Below are positions 54,087 to 63,029 of a stretch of DNA of 64,000 nt, piece after piece. The notes below the pieces were generated by a model. That model was not told the DNA's origin. It made no database searches and was given only the letters and a program-made list of their open reading frames with translations. Made by a program: the position numbers and the translations under genes. Positions within the stretch are counted from its first letter, which is position 1. Each line of letters starts with the position of its first letter. The stretch is from Glaciecola sp049650345 (GTDB taxonomy: Bacteria; Pseudomonadota; Gammaproteobacteria; Enterobacterales; Alteromonadaceae): NCBI GenBank assembly GCA_049650345.1, contig JBARZY010000056.1, positions 6,518 to 70,517 of the forward strand, read 5' to 3'.

Positions 54087-54575
54087 ATGTCGACCCTTGT
54101 TCGTGAACTAATTGCCTTTGATATCCTCAAGCAAGAACTTGAAGACATTGTGGTTGATGACGATTACACCGATAGTGTAAGTAGCCAGCACATTGCACTA
54201 TTGAAACAGTGCGCTAGCGCCAACAAAAGGATTATTGAGCTTACCCGCGAGATGTCAGAGTTTGATTTTGCCAAATCTATTAGCAACGTTGAATTTGTTT
54301 ACAAGGTAAGTACCAAACAACTCCTTACTATTCACAATAGGCTAATTACATGGACAATAGATTTTTTCATTGCCAAAGAAAAAGCCAACGCCATCACCGC
54401 GCAAGATTTCAGTGATCAAGCTGAAGTTCGCCTTGATTTATGGCAAGCCAAGTCGGCGAAAGCTAAGAACCAAATTAAAACATTGGCCTTAGCATTAGGC
54501 AGAGATGAGTATGCTGAATTCATTCGCCAGTATCGTTTAACGCATACCGAACTATCGTGGCCACTAAGCAAATAA
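54087..54575 (+). CDS. Unknown helical cytoplasmic protein
   Basis: 162 residues from ATG 54087; a TTG at 54066 is possible and neither has a clear ribosome site. No signal peptide or membrane helix. It appears all-helical with charged segments (LKQELEDIVVDDDYTD, KQCASANKRIIELTREM, WQAKSAKAKNQIKTLALAL). I recognise no family. It stands between the operon terminator and an outer-membrane protein gene, in its own transcript. Confidence 0.65.
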   Translation: MSTLVRELIAFDILKQELEDIVVDDDYTDSVSSQHIALLKQCASANKRIIELTREMSEFDFAKSISNVEFVYKVSTKQLLTIHNRLITWTIDFFIAKEKANAITAQDFSDQAEVRLDLWQAKSAKAKNQIKTLALALGRDEYAEFIRQYRLTHTELSWPLSK

Positions 54576-54700
54576 ACAAGCAAGCAAATGTTAATATTTG
54601 TTACATTTAATTATGCCTAAATTGCGACAATGATTCATAAAGCATGTAGTATTTGTCGGTCTTATTTGCGTTACTGCACTTATTAAAGGTCCGCATATTC

Positions 54701-57001
54701 ATGCTGTTATCTATTTTACGAATCATCTGTGCGTTGTGTTTGTTAACTTACATTGGCTCAAGCCTTGCTAGTAGCGTTGATATCCCCAATTTGCGTATTA
54801 GTCCCACCATTGATGGTGCTTATTCTGAGCAAGAATGGCAAGGTGCCAATGTGGTTGATATGCCATTTATTACCCGTCCTTTTGAAAAACTACCGGCACC
54901 AGTTGACACCCAAGTGAGAGTATTTGAAAACGGCACTGACTTATTTGTGTTGTTTATAGCAAAAGACCCGTCACCCGAGCAAATAAGAGCGTATTTACGA
55001 GACAGAGACGCTGCTTTTGGTGCAGATTTGGTGGGCATAAAACTTGACCCCTTCAATGATGGGCGCCTCGCTTACCAGTTTTTTGTTAACCCACTTGGTG
55101 TACAAACCGACTCCATAGAAAATGAAATGACAGGACAAGAGAGCGCAAGTTGGAATGGCATTTGGTCATCAGCAGGGCAGCTCACCGAAGACGGCTTTGT
55201 GGTCGAGATGCAAATTCCATTACGTTTAATGAACTTTGAAGAATCAAACAATATCAAAACGTGGGGTATTGAGTTTGTAAGATTTTATCCACGTGAAGAT
55301 TCATACCGCTTATCGCATGTCCCATTTGATAGAGACAATGCCTGTAATTTGTGTCAAATGGGAGAGGCAACAGGGTTTAAAGACGCCAAGCAAACCCAAA
55401 ACTTAGCCGTAGTGCCTACACTTGTATTGGGTAAAAGTGAATCGCGCAATCCTAAAGTGACTAATGATTTTGATTCAAATAGTGTGCAAGAAGTGGGGCT
55501 TGATATTAACTGGGGCATTACGCCTGAGGTTAACTTAACAGGCACGCTAAATCCTGATTTTTCTCAAGTAGAGTCTGACGATGCTCAGCTTAATATCAAT
55601 AACAACTTTGCTTTGTTTGTTGATGAGCGCCGGCCATTCTTTGTGGAAAACGCTGATTATTTTTCGTCTATTCGCAATTTGGTTTATACGCGCTTCATTA
55701 ACGCTCCCGATTATGGTGCCAAGGTTACTGGCAGAGTAGACAACCATTCCTTAGGCGTATTTGTTGCCAATGACCAAAGCACGCAGTTTTTGATACCCGG
55801 CAATTTGGGTTCCGAAATTGCTGTTATTAACGAAAAGTCGACCAACTTTGCAGGGCGTTACCGATACGACTATTCGGATGATTTATCAGTAGGACTGTTA
55901 TCTACCGCTCGCCAGTCAGATTCCTATGAAAACGTGGTTACCGGTGTTGATACTCGATACCGCCTATCGCAGTCAGATATTATTAGGGCCCAAGTGGTGG
56001 TTTCGCAAACCCAATACCCTGAATTTTTGCAACAGCAATTTTGTCGACAAGGCGATTGTAGTTTGTCACAAAACCAATCTGAATCTGCACTTAGAACAGC
56101 TGAAACCGATAAATTTTCAGGCAAAGCATACTCTTTATATTATGACCGCGACACCGACAATTATTACATTAATGCACGACGTACTGTTACCGAATCTGAC
56201 TTTAGAGCAGACCTTGGTTTCATTTCTAATGTTGACAGAAAACGCTACATATTCGGTGGTGGATATTTTTGGCGAAACGACAACGCATGGTGGAACCAAG
56301 TGCGTATTAATGGTGATTGGGACATTACTCACAACGACAACGGTGAATTGATAGAAAAAGAGCTTGAAGGTTACGCCAGTATTAGTGCCGCTTACCAAAC
56401 GTACGTTGAGGTAGGATTTGTAAAACGTGACCGAGTGGGCTTGCGTGAACAGCGCGACAGCTTAGCGATTAGCGGCAATACCACCTTATTTGCAGAAGAT
56501 TCTTACTCGTTATATTTTGAAACAGCACCGCTTTCAACATGGGAATACAGTGCTTTTACTCGCATAGGCGACAGAATAGATTTTGTGAACAACCGTTTAG
56601 GTGACAGCACATACTTTGAACAAGGCATATCGTTAAATATTGGACGTCACATTCGCATGGATATTGACCACACCCATAGCAAGCTTGATTCAAACAATAT
56701 GGCCTTATTTAAAGCAGACTTAGTTGATTTACGCACTACTTATCAATTTGATCCACAACAATTTATACGTTTAATTGTGACCTATTCAAACGTGCGTCGT
56801 AACCCCAATAATTACCCATTTGAGGTAAACGCTAAACAAAAAGACTATGGCTTGCAGTTATTGTATTCATACAAACTTAATCCACTTACCAAATTTTTTG
56901 TTGGCGTGTCACAAAGTGCAGTGCAAGATGATGAACTGGCCACCTTTGAAGTAAACAACCGTTCGGTATTTATGAAGTTTAGCTATGCATGGTTACCATA
57001 A
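54701..57001 (+). CDS. CBM9-like/DUF5916 outer-membrane protein
   Basis: 766 residues from ATG 54701 (AAAGG upstream). Signal peptide ends LASSVD. Residues 25-210 are a carbohydrate-binding-family-9-like domain (SPTIDGAYSEQEWQGA, TDLFVLFIAKDPSPEQI, WNGIWSSAGQLTEDGFVVEMQIPL). The rest is DUF5916-type: NLTGTLNPDFSQVESD, FVDERRPFFVENADYF, then a long series of amphipathic strands consistent with a beta-barrel, ending FMKFSYAWLP. The family is common in Alteromonadales and Bacteroidetes and has no proven function; surface binding of glycans is the usual guess. Confidence 0.82.
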   Translation: MLLSILRIICALCLLTYIGSSLASSVDIPNLRISPTIDGAYSEQEWQGANVVDMPFITRPFEKLPAPVDTQVRVFENGTDLFVLFIAKDPSPEQIRAYLRDRDAAFGADLVGIKLDPFNDGRLAYQFFVNPLGVQTDSIENEMTGQESASWNGIWSSAGQLTEDGFVVEMQIPLRLMNFEESNNIKTWGIEFVRFYPREDSYRLSHVPFDRDNACNLCQMGEATGFKDAKQTQNLAVVPTLVLGKSESRNPKVTNDFDSNSVQEVGLDINWGITPEVNLTGTLNPDFSQVESDDAQLNINNNFALFVDERRPFFVENADYFSSIRNLVYTRFINAPDYGAKVTGRVDNHSLGVFVANDQSTQFLIPGNLGSEIAVINEKSTNFAGRYRYDYSDDLSVGLLSTARQSDSYENVVTGVDTRYRLSQSDIIRAQVVVSQTQYPEFLQQQFCRQGDCSLSQNQSESALRTAETDKFSGKAYSLYYDRDTDNYYINARRTVTESDFRADLGFISNVDRKRYIFGGGYFWRNDNAWWNQVRINGDWDITHNDNGELIEKELEGYASISAAYQTYVEVGFVKRDRVGLREQRDSLAISGNTTLFAEDSYSLYFETAPLSTWEYSAFTRIGDRIDFVNNRLGDSTYFEQGISLNIGRHIRMDIDHTHSKLDSNNMALFKADLVDLRTTYQFDPQQFIRLIVTYSNVRRNPNNYPFEVNAKQKDYGLQLLYSYKLNPLTKFFVGVSQSAVQDDELATFEVNNRSVFMKFSYAWLP

Positions 57002-57151
57002 TATTAATTCTGATAGCCTGCGCGAGCGCACCATTTAATATGTACTGAAACAAAGCATGTGTGGTAGCTTAGGTGTTAATAAAAACCACAATTATAGTGT
57101 GAGTCATAAGGCAAGTACTCACCACATTTACTCGTAAAAAGGAAGTTAGCT

Positions 57152-58096
57152 ATGGAAGTTATATTTGATTATTTGTTAACTGTAGAGGTTGCTTTTATTG
57201 TGTTGGTACTGGTGCTGCTTAAAAGTAGCATTAAATTTGTGCCGCAAAATAGAGCCTATATTATTGAACGTTTTGGTAAGTTTCAGTCAACTAAAGAAGC
57301 AGGACTTAACTTTATACTGCCGTTTTTTGACCACATTTCTGCAGACCGTTCATTAAAAGAACAAGCCGTAGATGTACCTGAGCAAAGTGCAATTACCCGC
57401 GACAACATTTCGTTGATGGTTGACGGTGTGTTGTATTTTAGAGTGCTCGACCCATACAAAGCCACCTATGGCGTAGAAGATTATGTATTTGCGGTTACAC
57501 AACTTGCACAAACCACTATGCGTTCAGAGTTAGGTAAAATGGAGCTTGATAAAACCTTTGAAGAGCGCGACATACTGAATACTAATATTGTGAGTGCCAT
57601 TAATACTGCAGCTGGCCCGTGGGGCATTCAGGTAATGCGCTATGAAATAAAAGATATCATTCCGCCGTCGTCAGTTATGGAAGCGATGGAAGCGCAAATG
57701 AAAGCTGAGCGTGTAAAACGAGCGCAAATTTTAGAATCAGAGGGTGACAGACAAGCCGCAATTAACCGTGCTGAAGGTGAAAAAGCGTCTGTTGTACTAG
57801 CAGCAGAGGCTGATAAAGCAGAGCAAATATTGCGCGCCGAAGGTGAAGCTTCAGCAATTGTTGCCGTTGCAGAAGCACAAGCAGAAGCGTTAACAAAAGT
57901 GGGTAAAGCGGCAAATACCGATGAAGGTCAAAAAGCGGTACAACTTGATTTGGCCACAAAAGCAATAGAGGCTAAGCAAGCTATTGCAAAAGAGTCATCG
58001 GTAGTATTGTTACCCGACGGCGGCACTGAAGCTGCTTCTATCGTGGCACAAGCCACAAGCATTATAAGTGCCCTTGGCGGTAAAAAAGGAGCGTAG
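57152..58096 (+). CDS. SPFH/stomatin-like membrane protein (QmcA-like)
   Basis: 314 residues. One N-terminal transmembrane helix (residues 8-28), then the SPFH domain (VPQNRAYIIERFGKFQSTKEAGLNFI, EQAVDVPEQSAITRDN, RSELGKMELDKTFEERD) and a long Glu/Ala coiled coil (MKAERVKRAQILESEGDRQA), with a C-terminal hydrophobic patch. Such proteins form cage-like rings on the inner membrane that organise microdomains and membrane proteases. It starts behind AAGGAAG. The NfeD partner follows one base after the stop codon, as expected. Confidence 0.93.
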   Translation: MEVIFDYLLTVEVAFIVLVLVLLKSSIKFVPQNRAYIIERFGKFQSTKEAGLNFILPFFDHISADRSLKEQAVDVPEQSAITRDNISLMVDGVLYFRVLDPYKATYGVEDYVFAVTQLAQTTMRSELGKMELDKTFEERDILNTNIVSAINTAAGPWGIQVMRYEIKDIIPPSSVMEAMEAQMKAERVKRAQILESEGDRQAAINRAEGEKASVVLAAEADKAEQILRAEGEASAIVAVAEAQAEALTKVGKAANTDEGQKAVQLDLATKAIEAKQAIAKESSVVLLPDGGTEAASIVAQATSIISALGGKKGA

Positions 58097-58097
58097 T

Positions 58098-58568
58098 ATG
58101 AATTGGTTTGCTAGCAACTTAATCGAAACGGTTTTGATTATTGGCTTAGTGTTACTAATTATTGAAATATTAGTATTGGGTTTCAGTACGTTTTTCTTGT
58201 TTTTTGCCGGTTTAGCAGCAGTCGCCACCTCAGTAATTATGTGGTTAGGCATTTTGCCTGAAACCTTTATATACGCTATTTTTTCCATTGCTTGTTTCAC
58301 TGCTTTTTTTGCGCTGACCTTGTGGAAAAAGCTGGCTGCTATTCAAGGCGATGTAGATCACACACGCGCGACTAGCGATTTAATTGGACATAGTTTCGTA
58401 CTGCCCGTTAATATTGTGGCTGCAGCGCCAGATAGCGAAAAGCCCGACTATCAATTTTCGGGCTTATCATGGAAACTCTCTAGTATGGAAGACCTCAACC
58501 AAGGTGACTTGGTTGAGGTAATTCAGGTGGATGTGGGTATGTTGACCGTACAGGCTAAACCGCGTTAA
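58098..58568 (+). CDS. NfeD family membrane protein (short form)
   Basis: 156 residues from ATG 58098 behind AAGGAG. Two to three N-terminal transmembrane helices (residues 8-75) and a C-terminal OB-fold NfeD domain (SDLIGHSFVLPV, LNQGDLVEVIQVDVGMLTV). It lacks the ClpP-like protease part of long NfeD proteins. NfeD and stomatin-type proteins work as a pair, and the two genes are adjacent here. Its TAA overlaps the stop of the converging TonB receptor gene. Confidence 0.93.
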   Translation: MNWFASNLIETVLIIGLVLLIIEILVLGFSTFFLFFAGLAAVATSVIMWLGILPETFIYAIFSIACFTAFFALTLWKKLAAIQGDVDHTRATSDLIGHSFVLPVNIVAAAPDSEKPDYQFSGLSWKLSSMEDLNQGDLVEVIQVDVGMLTVQAKPR

Positions 58569-60625
58569 TAACGCATTGAATAAGTGAGTCTCAAGGTTCT
58601 CGGTTCAACAGGGTGATAGTGCAAATCTTCTATGCCCTCTGTTGGCTCACCGGGTAAACGCGACGCGTAATAGTAATCAATGTCGTGGTCGTTACTGTCA
58701 AAGGCATTGAGTATCTGTAAGGTTAAGTCCCAATCGGCTTGGCGATAACTCACTTGAGAGTTAATAATGAAGGTGGACGGCGGTGATATTTCATCAAAGC
58801 TATCTACTGTGCGTGAACTCAAATAACGTGCTCTTAGGCTATAGCTCATGCCTAAACCATCTGCTTGATCATAATAACTCGCTCCCGCACTAATAACATG
58901 CGGTACTGTACCTTCAATATATCGGCCTTCATCTACTGCGGTATCGCTAAAGCGTGCCCGTGTCCATGCTGCCTCTACATCGGCGGTTAAGTGCTGATTA
59001 AACCAATAATATGCGCTTAATTCAAAGCCGTAGCGCTGTGACGGTCGGCTTGCTTCAGTGAAGCCACCATCGCCTACATACACAAGCTCGCTGTCTAAGG
59101 CTAAGTGCCACACTGCGGCTGATACATTGTATTTACGATTGTCGGTGAAGTTGATACCTGCTTCATGGCCCAATGATCTCACTAGCAATGGCGCAGGGTC
59201 AACACTCTCTCCACTAACAGGGTCAACCGCAATGGTCGCGCCGCGAGCATCGTTTGAGTGGAAACCTTGTCCTATATTAGCAAAAGCGGTTACAGCATCT
59301 GATAGTGAATATTTAAGCGCTGCCTTTACTGAAAACAAGCTGTCGCTTTTGTCGCCACTATTAGCCATTAAATCACTGTTTACGTCAACATCTAAGTAGT
59401 CGATGCGCCCGCCCAACGATAAAGATAAGTCATCACTTATGGCAGTGTGCGATTGTGCAAAAAGGGCATAGCTGTTACTTTTTATACTGTCTTCCCTTAC
59501 CGTTGAAATACGCCTAAGGTTTTGCGTTTTGTATAATCCAACATTGTCAATATCGTCAAATCGCCATTGCGCGCCAAAGGTTAGGGTATCGCCTTCACTT
59601 ATACCCGCTGCAATGGTTGATGAAATATCTCCGCCATATATTTTTCTATCGTCGGCTTGTTCAAATTGGTCACCCGTATCTGGGTTATCTAAGAAGTAAG
59701 TAAAGTTTGAATACAACGACAAGTCGGTGTCAACGGCATACACTGACGCAATTAAGCTGTCGTTCTTAAAGCGGGCAGACAAGCTATGTCGTGATGTCTC
59801 TCCACCAACATCTAAATCTATTGAACCGAGTCTATCAATGAGTCCACTTTGAATGGCGCGCTCAGGTACTTGGTCTGCGCCATTCCAACTATTATCGTAA
59901 GCCATGCCGGTAACGCTGAGTTCACCATCAAACAAGGGCGTAACGTAACGTATATTGGCATTTTTTTTACGCACGTCTTCGCTAATATCGGTCCAAGGTC
60001 CGTCATAAGTTTGATATTCTAAGGCGGCAATAATATTGCCTTCGTTTACACTAACGGTATTCAAGCTCACCGCACGGTTGTAACCATTTTCTCCCGCCGT
60101 TAATTGCAGCGTATTAGTTTCGAGTTTGTCCTTTAAGTTGATAAACGCGCCACCCGCGCTCGAAAAGTCACCAATATTGGCGTAGTAGGTGCCTTTGAAA
60201 TAGCTTAAATTACCGACCATTTCGGGAATAACAAAATTGAGATCGCTATAACCTTGTCCATGCCCATGGCTACGCATATTGATTGGCATGCCATCAACGG
60301 TTACCCGAAAGTCGGTACCATGATCTAAGTTGAAACCCCTTAAAAAATACTGATTGGCTTTGCCTGACCCACTGTGCTGGGTCACCATCATACCCGGTAT
60401 GAATTCGAGTATTTCTGCTGTTCGTAATGTAGGGCGTTCAACCAAGGTTTCGCCCGAGACCCAGCCCTGTGAGGATGATATGAACTCTCCACTTTTTACC
60501 GATGCGTCACCGTTTATGCGAATACGCTCAATAGTAGATTGCTCAGAATGCGATGCGTTGGCGCTGCATGTAAATAAGGCTGCGGCAATAGCCGCCGCTA
60601 ATTTTGATGTAGTATGAGTATTAAT
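58565..60625 (-). CDS. TonB-dependent receptor with apparent ATT start
   Basis: 686 residues. The open frame with usual start codons begins only at TTG 60445, which lacks a signal peptide and the TonB box. Read upstream in frame there are no stops and the sequence gives a full signal peptide (NTHTTSKLAAAIAAALFTC, cleavage at SANA), then a TonB-box-like IERIRING and the start of the plug. The best initiation point is ATT 60623-60625, seven or eight bases after AAGAGG; no ATG, GTG or TTG is available there. The plug has YFLRGFNLDHGTDFRVTVDGMPINMRSHGHG and the barrel ends in TLRLTYSMRY. It is divergent from the propeller lipoprotein/ECF operon, which suggests joint regulation. Cargo unknown. Confidence 0.82.
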   Translation of the reverse strand: MNTHTTSKLAAAIAAALFTCSANASHSEQSTIERIRINGDASVKSGEFISSSQGWVSGETLVERPTLRTAEILEFIPGMMVTQHSGSGKANQYFLRGFNLDHGTDFRVTVDGMPINMRSHGHGQGYSDLNFVIPEMVGNLSYFKGTYYANIGDFSSAGGAFINLKDKLETNTLQLTAGENGYNRAVSLNTVSVNEGNIIAALEYQTYDGPWTDISEDVRKKNANIRYVTPLFDGELSVTGMAYDNSWNGADQVPERAIQSGLIDRLGSIDLDVGGETSRHSLSARFKNDSLIASVYAVDTDLSLYSNFTYFLDNPDTGDQFEQADDRKIYGGDISSTIAAGISEGDTLTFGAQWRFDDIDNVGLYKTQNLRRISTVREDSIKSNSYALFAQSHTAISDDLSLSLGGRIDYLDVDVNSDLMANSGDKSDSLFSVKAALKYSLSDAVTAFANIGQGFHSNDARGATIAVDPVSGESVDPAPLLVRSLGHEAGINFTDNRKYNVSAAVWHLALDSELVYVGDGGFTEASRPSQRYGFELSAYYWFNQHLTADVEAAWTRARFSDTAVDEGRYIEGTVPHVISAGASYYDQADGLGMSYSLRARYLSSRTVDSFDEISPPSTFIINSQVSYRQADWDLTLQILNAFDSNDHDIDYYYASRLPGEPTEGIEDLHYHPVEPRTLRLTYSMRY

Positions 60626-60641
60626 AACTTTATCCTCTTGT

Positions 60642-60737
60642 AAATTTGCATTTACATGTATAACGTCTAATTTCAGAACTTAGATGCAAATTTTATGAAA
60701 AATTATTGCATGTAATTTTATTTTCTATTTCTTGCAT
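60642..60737. promoter_or_regulatory. Repeated TTGCAT elements between divergent TonB receptor and propeller operon
   Basis: AAATTTGCAT (60642-60651) is the exact inverse of ATGCAAATTT (60684-60693), and TTGCAT recurs at 60706-60711 and 60732-60737. The elements fill the 205-base divergent region and are plausible binding sites for a shared regulator or the local ECF sigma. No typical ECF -35/-10 (GGAAC/GTC) is evident. Confidence 0.35.
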
Positions 60738-60830
60738 CTACTTTGCTTGCAAAGCCGTTTGGATTTTGACCGGGTGAGGTATTTCGCTGTTACCACGCCT
60801 TTTTTAGAGGCAGAAAATGGAGTTATTTAC

Positions 60831-62972
60831 ATGTCAAAATTAAGCAATTTACTTACTCGCTCATTATTGAGCTGTTCAATTGTACTCGCCTTGAGCGCTT
60901 GCGACGGAGATACAGGACCAGCGGGTCCAGCGGGTCCAGCGGGTCCAGCCGGTCCACAAGGAGCTATGGGAACACCTGGTGTTGAAGGTTCGCCGGGCGC
61001 TGATGGCGCAGCAGGTGCTGATGGCTCAAATGGTGCCGACGGAAGTCCCGGTTTTCCACGTGCCACGTTTTATTTATCCAATAATGGCCCGGACAATGCA
61101 GGTACCGTTGATCTTATTACGCAAAATGGCGCGGTACTGTCTCGCGTTATGCCTGGTAACAACGAAGGCGTTGATATTGACCCCGTGGGTAACTTAATTC
61201 AAGCAGGGGACAGTGCTAACGGCAGTATCCGCACCTTTTGCAATGTCCAATATCGCAGTAATAACAGCATGTTTAGTACTTCAATTGACCGCGAATTAAC
61301 TGGCGCAACAACGGGATTAAATAACCCTAAAGGTATTCATTTAGCTCAAGGCAGCGGTTTATTAATGATTGCTGATTTTTCAGGCTCTCGTGTGAGTGTG
61401 TTTGGTAGCGCCGCGGCTGGCGATGTTGCGCCATTGGCTGAAGTCATTACCAGTGCTGCTCCATGGGATCTAGATTACGACGAAGTTAACGACCGCTTAT
61501 ATGTGGCACTTACCAGCGGCGTGGTTGCAGTGTACGATAATTTTGTAGAGGGCGGATTTTCAACTATGCCCAATCGTAATATTACCCCAAGTGATGATGC
61601 GATGACGGCGATTTCAGTTAACCTCCATGGCATTGCATATGTGCGTGACACCGATACGCTAGTGCTTAGCGATGTAGGTGATGCAGCTTCGCCATCTGAT
61701 GGTGCTTTATTTGTTATTAACAATGCAAGCAGTGCCGATGGTAATGTAAGTGTTGCGCGCAGTATTTCAGGACCAGCAAGTATGTTAGGTAACCCGGTAG
61801 ATATTGTTGTAACCGGTTCTGATTTGCGCGTAGCAGAAAAGTCGAATGATGCGATACTTGTTTTCTCTAATATCTTCTTTGGTGAAAGTGGTGACATTGC
61901 ACCAGACTTGATTAGCGCTACTGTTAAGCCTGAGTCTTTAGTTGAGCAGCCGCAAATGAGTGAGCATGCAGACATTTCTGATATCACAGAGTTTGGAACA
62001 TTGCTTGGCGTAGCGGCAAGCAGCAATCCTTCAACTGCTGGTGCAACAACTGGTGAGGTAACACGTTTTTCTAGCGCCTTAAACAGTCAGTTAATGCAGT
62101 TTGATAATGGCCGTTCAATTGAAAGCGTAAGCTTCGATTTAGCAGGCGACAGTTATACAACATTTGATGACACAGCAAGCAGTATGGGCGGCATTATTGT
62201 AGGTAACCGTGTAGCCTCACAGCGTGATGCTGATACCTTTACTACCAGTCGTGATCGGGTGATTATGGGAGCCAATACAGGCCTGGTAGCACCTAAAGGT
62301 CTTGACGTTAATTCTGAGCATGGCTTAATTTTTGTGGCTGAAAATAACCCAACAACACCGTCTATTAGCATTTTCTCTTCTTGTGCTTCAGGCGATGTTG
62401 CGCCATTAATGACACTTGTTGCTGCTAATAATGCGCGTCCTTGGGATGTTGATTATGACGCTAGCACCGATCGCGCATTTTTATCGCTTACTAATGGCAC
62501 CATTGCGGTATTTGATGAAGTCGTTGCTAAAATGCGGTCTGGAAACAACACTATTATGGGCGAAGACCGGTTAATTACGCCAGCTATATCGGGCGTTGCT
62601 ATAGCTGCACCAACCAACTTACATGGTATTGATTACGATGCGGCAAGCGACAGTATTATTGTGTCTGATGTGGGCAGTGCGGCAAGTGCGACAGATGGTA
62701 AAATTTACGTTCTGCCAGCGGCAGGAAGTGCATCTGGCAACACCAATATTACGGTAAATATTGCTGGACCAGCGACTAATTTAGGTAACCCTGTGGATAT
62801 TATGTTTGACGGTAAGCATGTTTATGTTGCTGAAAAATCAAACAGCCTCATTATGAGATATGATAATATAATCAACAGTTTAAGTGGTGATATTGCGCCT
62901 AATATTAGCGTTAGTTATACCGCACCTGAGTCAGTGGCAGTCGTGCCGAGCTATTTATATCGCGCTCAGTAA
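60831..62972 (+). CDS. Collagen-like/beta-propeller lipoprotein
   Basis: 713 residues from ATG 60831 (GGAG upstream). Lipobox LSAC (Cys24) ends the signal peptide. Then comes a short Gly-x-y collagen-like stalk (GPAGPAGPAGPAGPQG and further GSPGADGA repeats, about residues 29-76). The remainder is two homologous halves whose equivalent blocks are 322 residues apart: GLNNPKGIHL/GLVAPKGLDV, AAPWDLDYD/ARPWDVDYD, NLHGIAYV/NLHGIDYD, LSDVGDAAS/VSDVGSAAS, LGNPVDI in both, and VAEKSN in both. These look like NHL/SMP-type propeller blades, so each half is probably a propeller. It is followed 57 bases later by an ECF sigma gene and lies opposite a TonB receptor. Confidence 0.8.
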   Translation: MSKLSNLLTRSLLSCSIVLALSACDGDTGPAGPAGPAGPAGPQGAMGTPGVEGSPGADGAAGADGSNGADGSPGFPRATFYLSNNGPDNAGTVDLITQNGAVLSRVMPGNNEGVDIDPVGNLIQAGDSANGSIRTFCNVQYRSNNSMFSTSIDRELTGATTGLNNPKGIHLAQGSGLLMIADFSGSRVSVFGSAAAGDVAPLAEVITSAAPWDLDYDEVNDRLYVALTSGVVAVYDNFVEGGFSTMPNRNITPSDDAMTAISVNLHGIAYVRDTDTLVLSDVGDAASPSDGALFVINNASSADGNVSVARSISGPASMLGNPVDIVVTGSDLRVAEKSNDAILVFSNIFFGESGDIAPDLISATVKPESLVEQPQMSEHADISDITEFGTLLGVAASSNPSTAGATTGEVTRFSSALNSQLMQFDNGRSIESVSFDLAGDSYTTFDDTASSMGGIIVGNRVASQRDADTFTTSRDRVIMGANTGLVAPKGLDVNSEHGLIFVAENNPTTPSISIFSSCASGDVAPLMTLVAANNARPWDVDYDASTDRAFLSLTNGTIAVFDEVVAKMRSGNNTIMGEDRLITPAISGVAIAAPTNLHGIDYDAASDSIIVSDVGSAASATDGKIYVLPAAGSASGNTNITVNIAGPATNLGNPVDIMFDGKHVYVAEKSNSLIMRYDNIINSLSGDIAPNISVSYTAPESVAVVPSYLYRAQ
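60921..60956 (+). repeat. 9-bp tandem repeat encoding Gly-Pro-Ala
   Basis: Three exact copies of GCGGGTCCA and a fourth with one change (GCCGGTCCA). In-frame expansion or loss by slippage would only change stalk length. Confidence 0.85.
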
Positions 62973-62982
62973 TAGTAAAAAA

Positions 62983-63020
62983 TTATTGATTTGGCTACAC
63001 TGTGTTAGCCAAATCAATAA
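62983..63020 (+). repeat. Perfect 15-bp hairpin abutting the sigma-factor ribosome site
   Basis: TTATTGATTTGGCTA (62983-62997) pairs exactly with TAGCCAAATCAATAA (63006-63020) across an 8-base loop. GGAA, the core of the ribosome site, follows at 63021. There is no T run on the + strand, so it is not an ordinary terminator for the lipoprotein gene. On the minus strand it is followed by TTTTTT, but no minus-strand gene is seen to its right. Confidence 0.85.
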
Positions 63021-63029
63021 GGAACCTTT

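Noticed and set aside
60921..60956. Short tandem repeat as a CRISPR remnant
   Set aside because: Units are 9 bp with no spacers and encode an in-frame Gly-Pro-Ala collagen-like stalk.
61475..62026. Long minus-strand frame inside the propeller lipoprotein gene
   Set aside because: It is an antisense shadow of a well-supported coding region with Ser/Thr-rich composition typical of such shadows.
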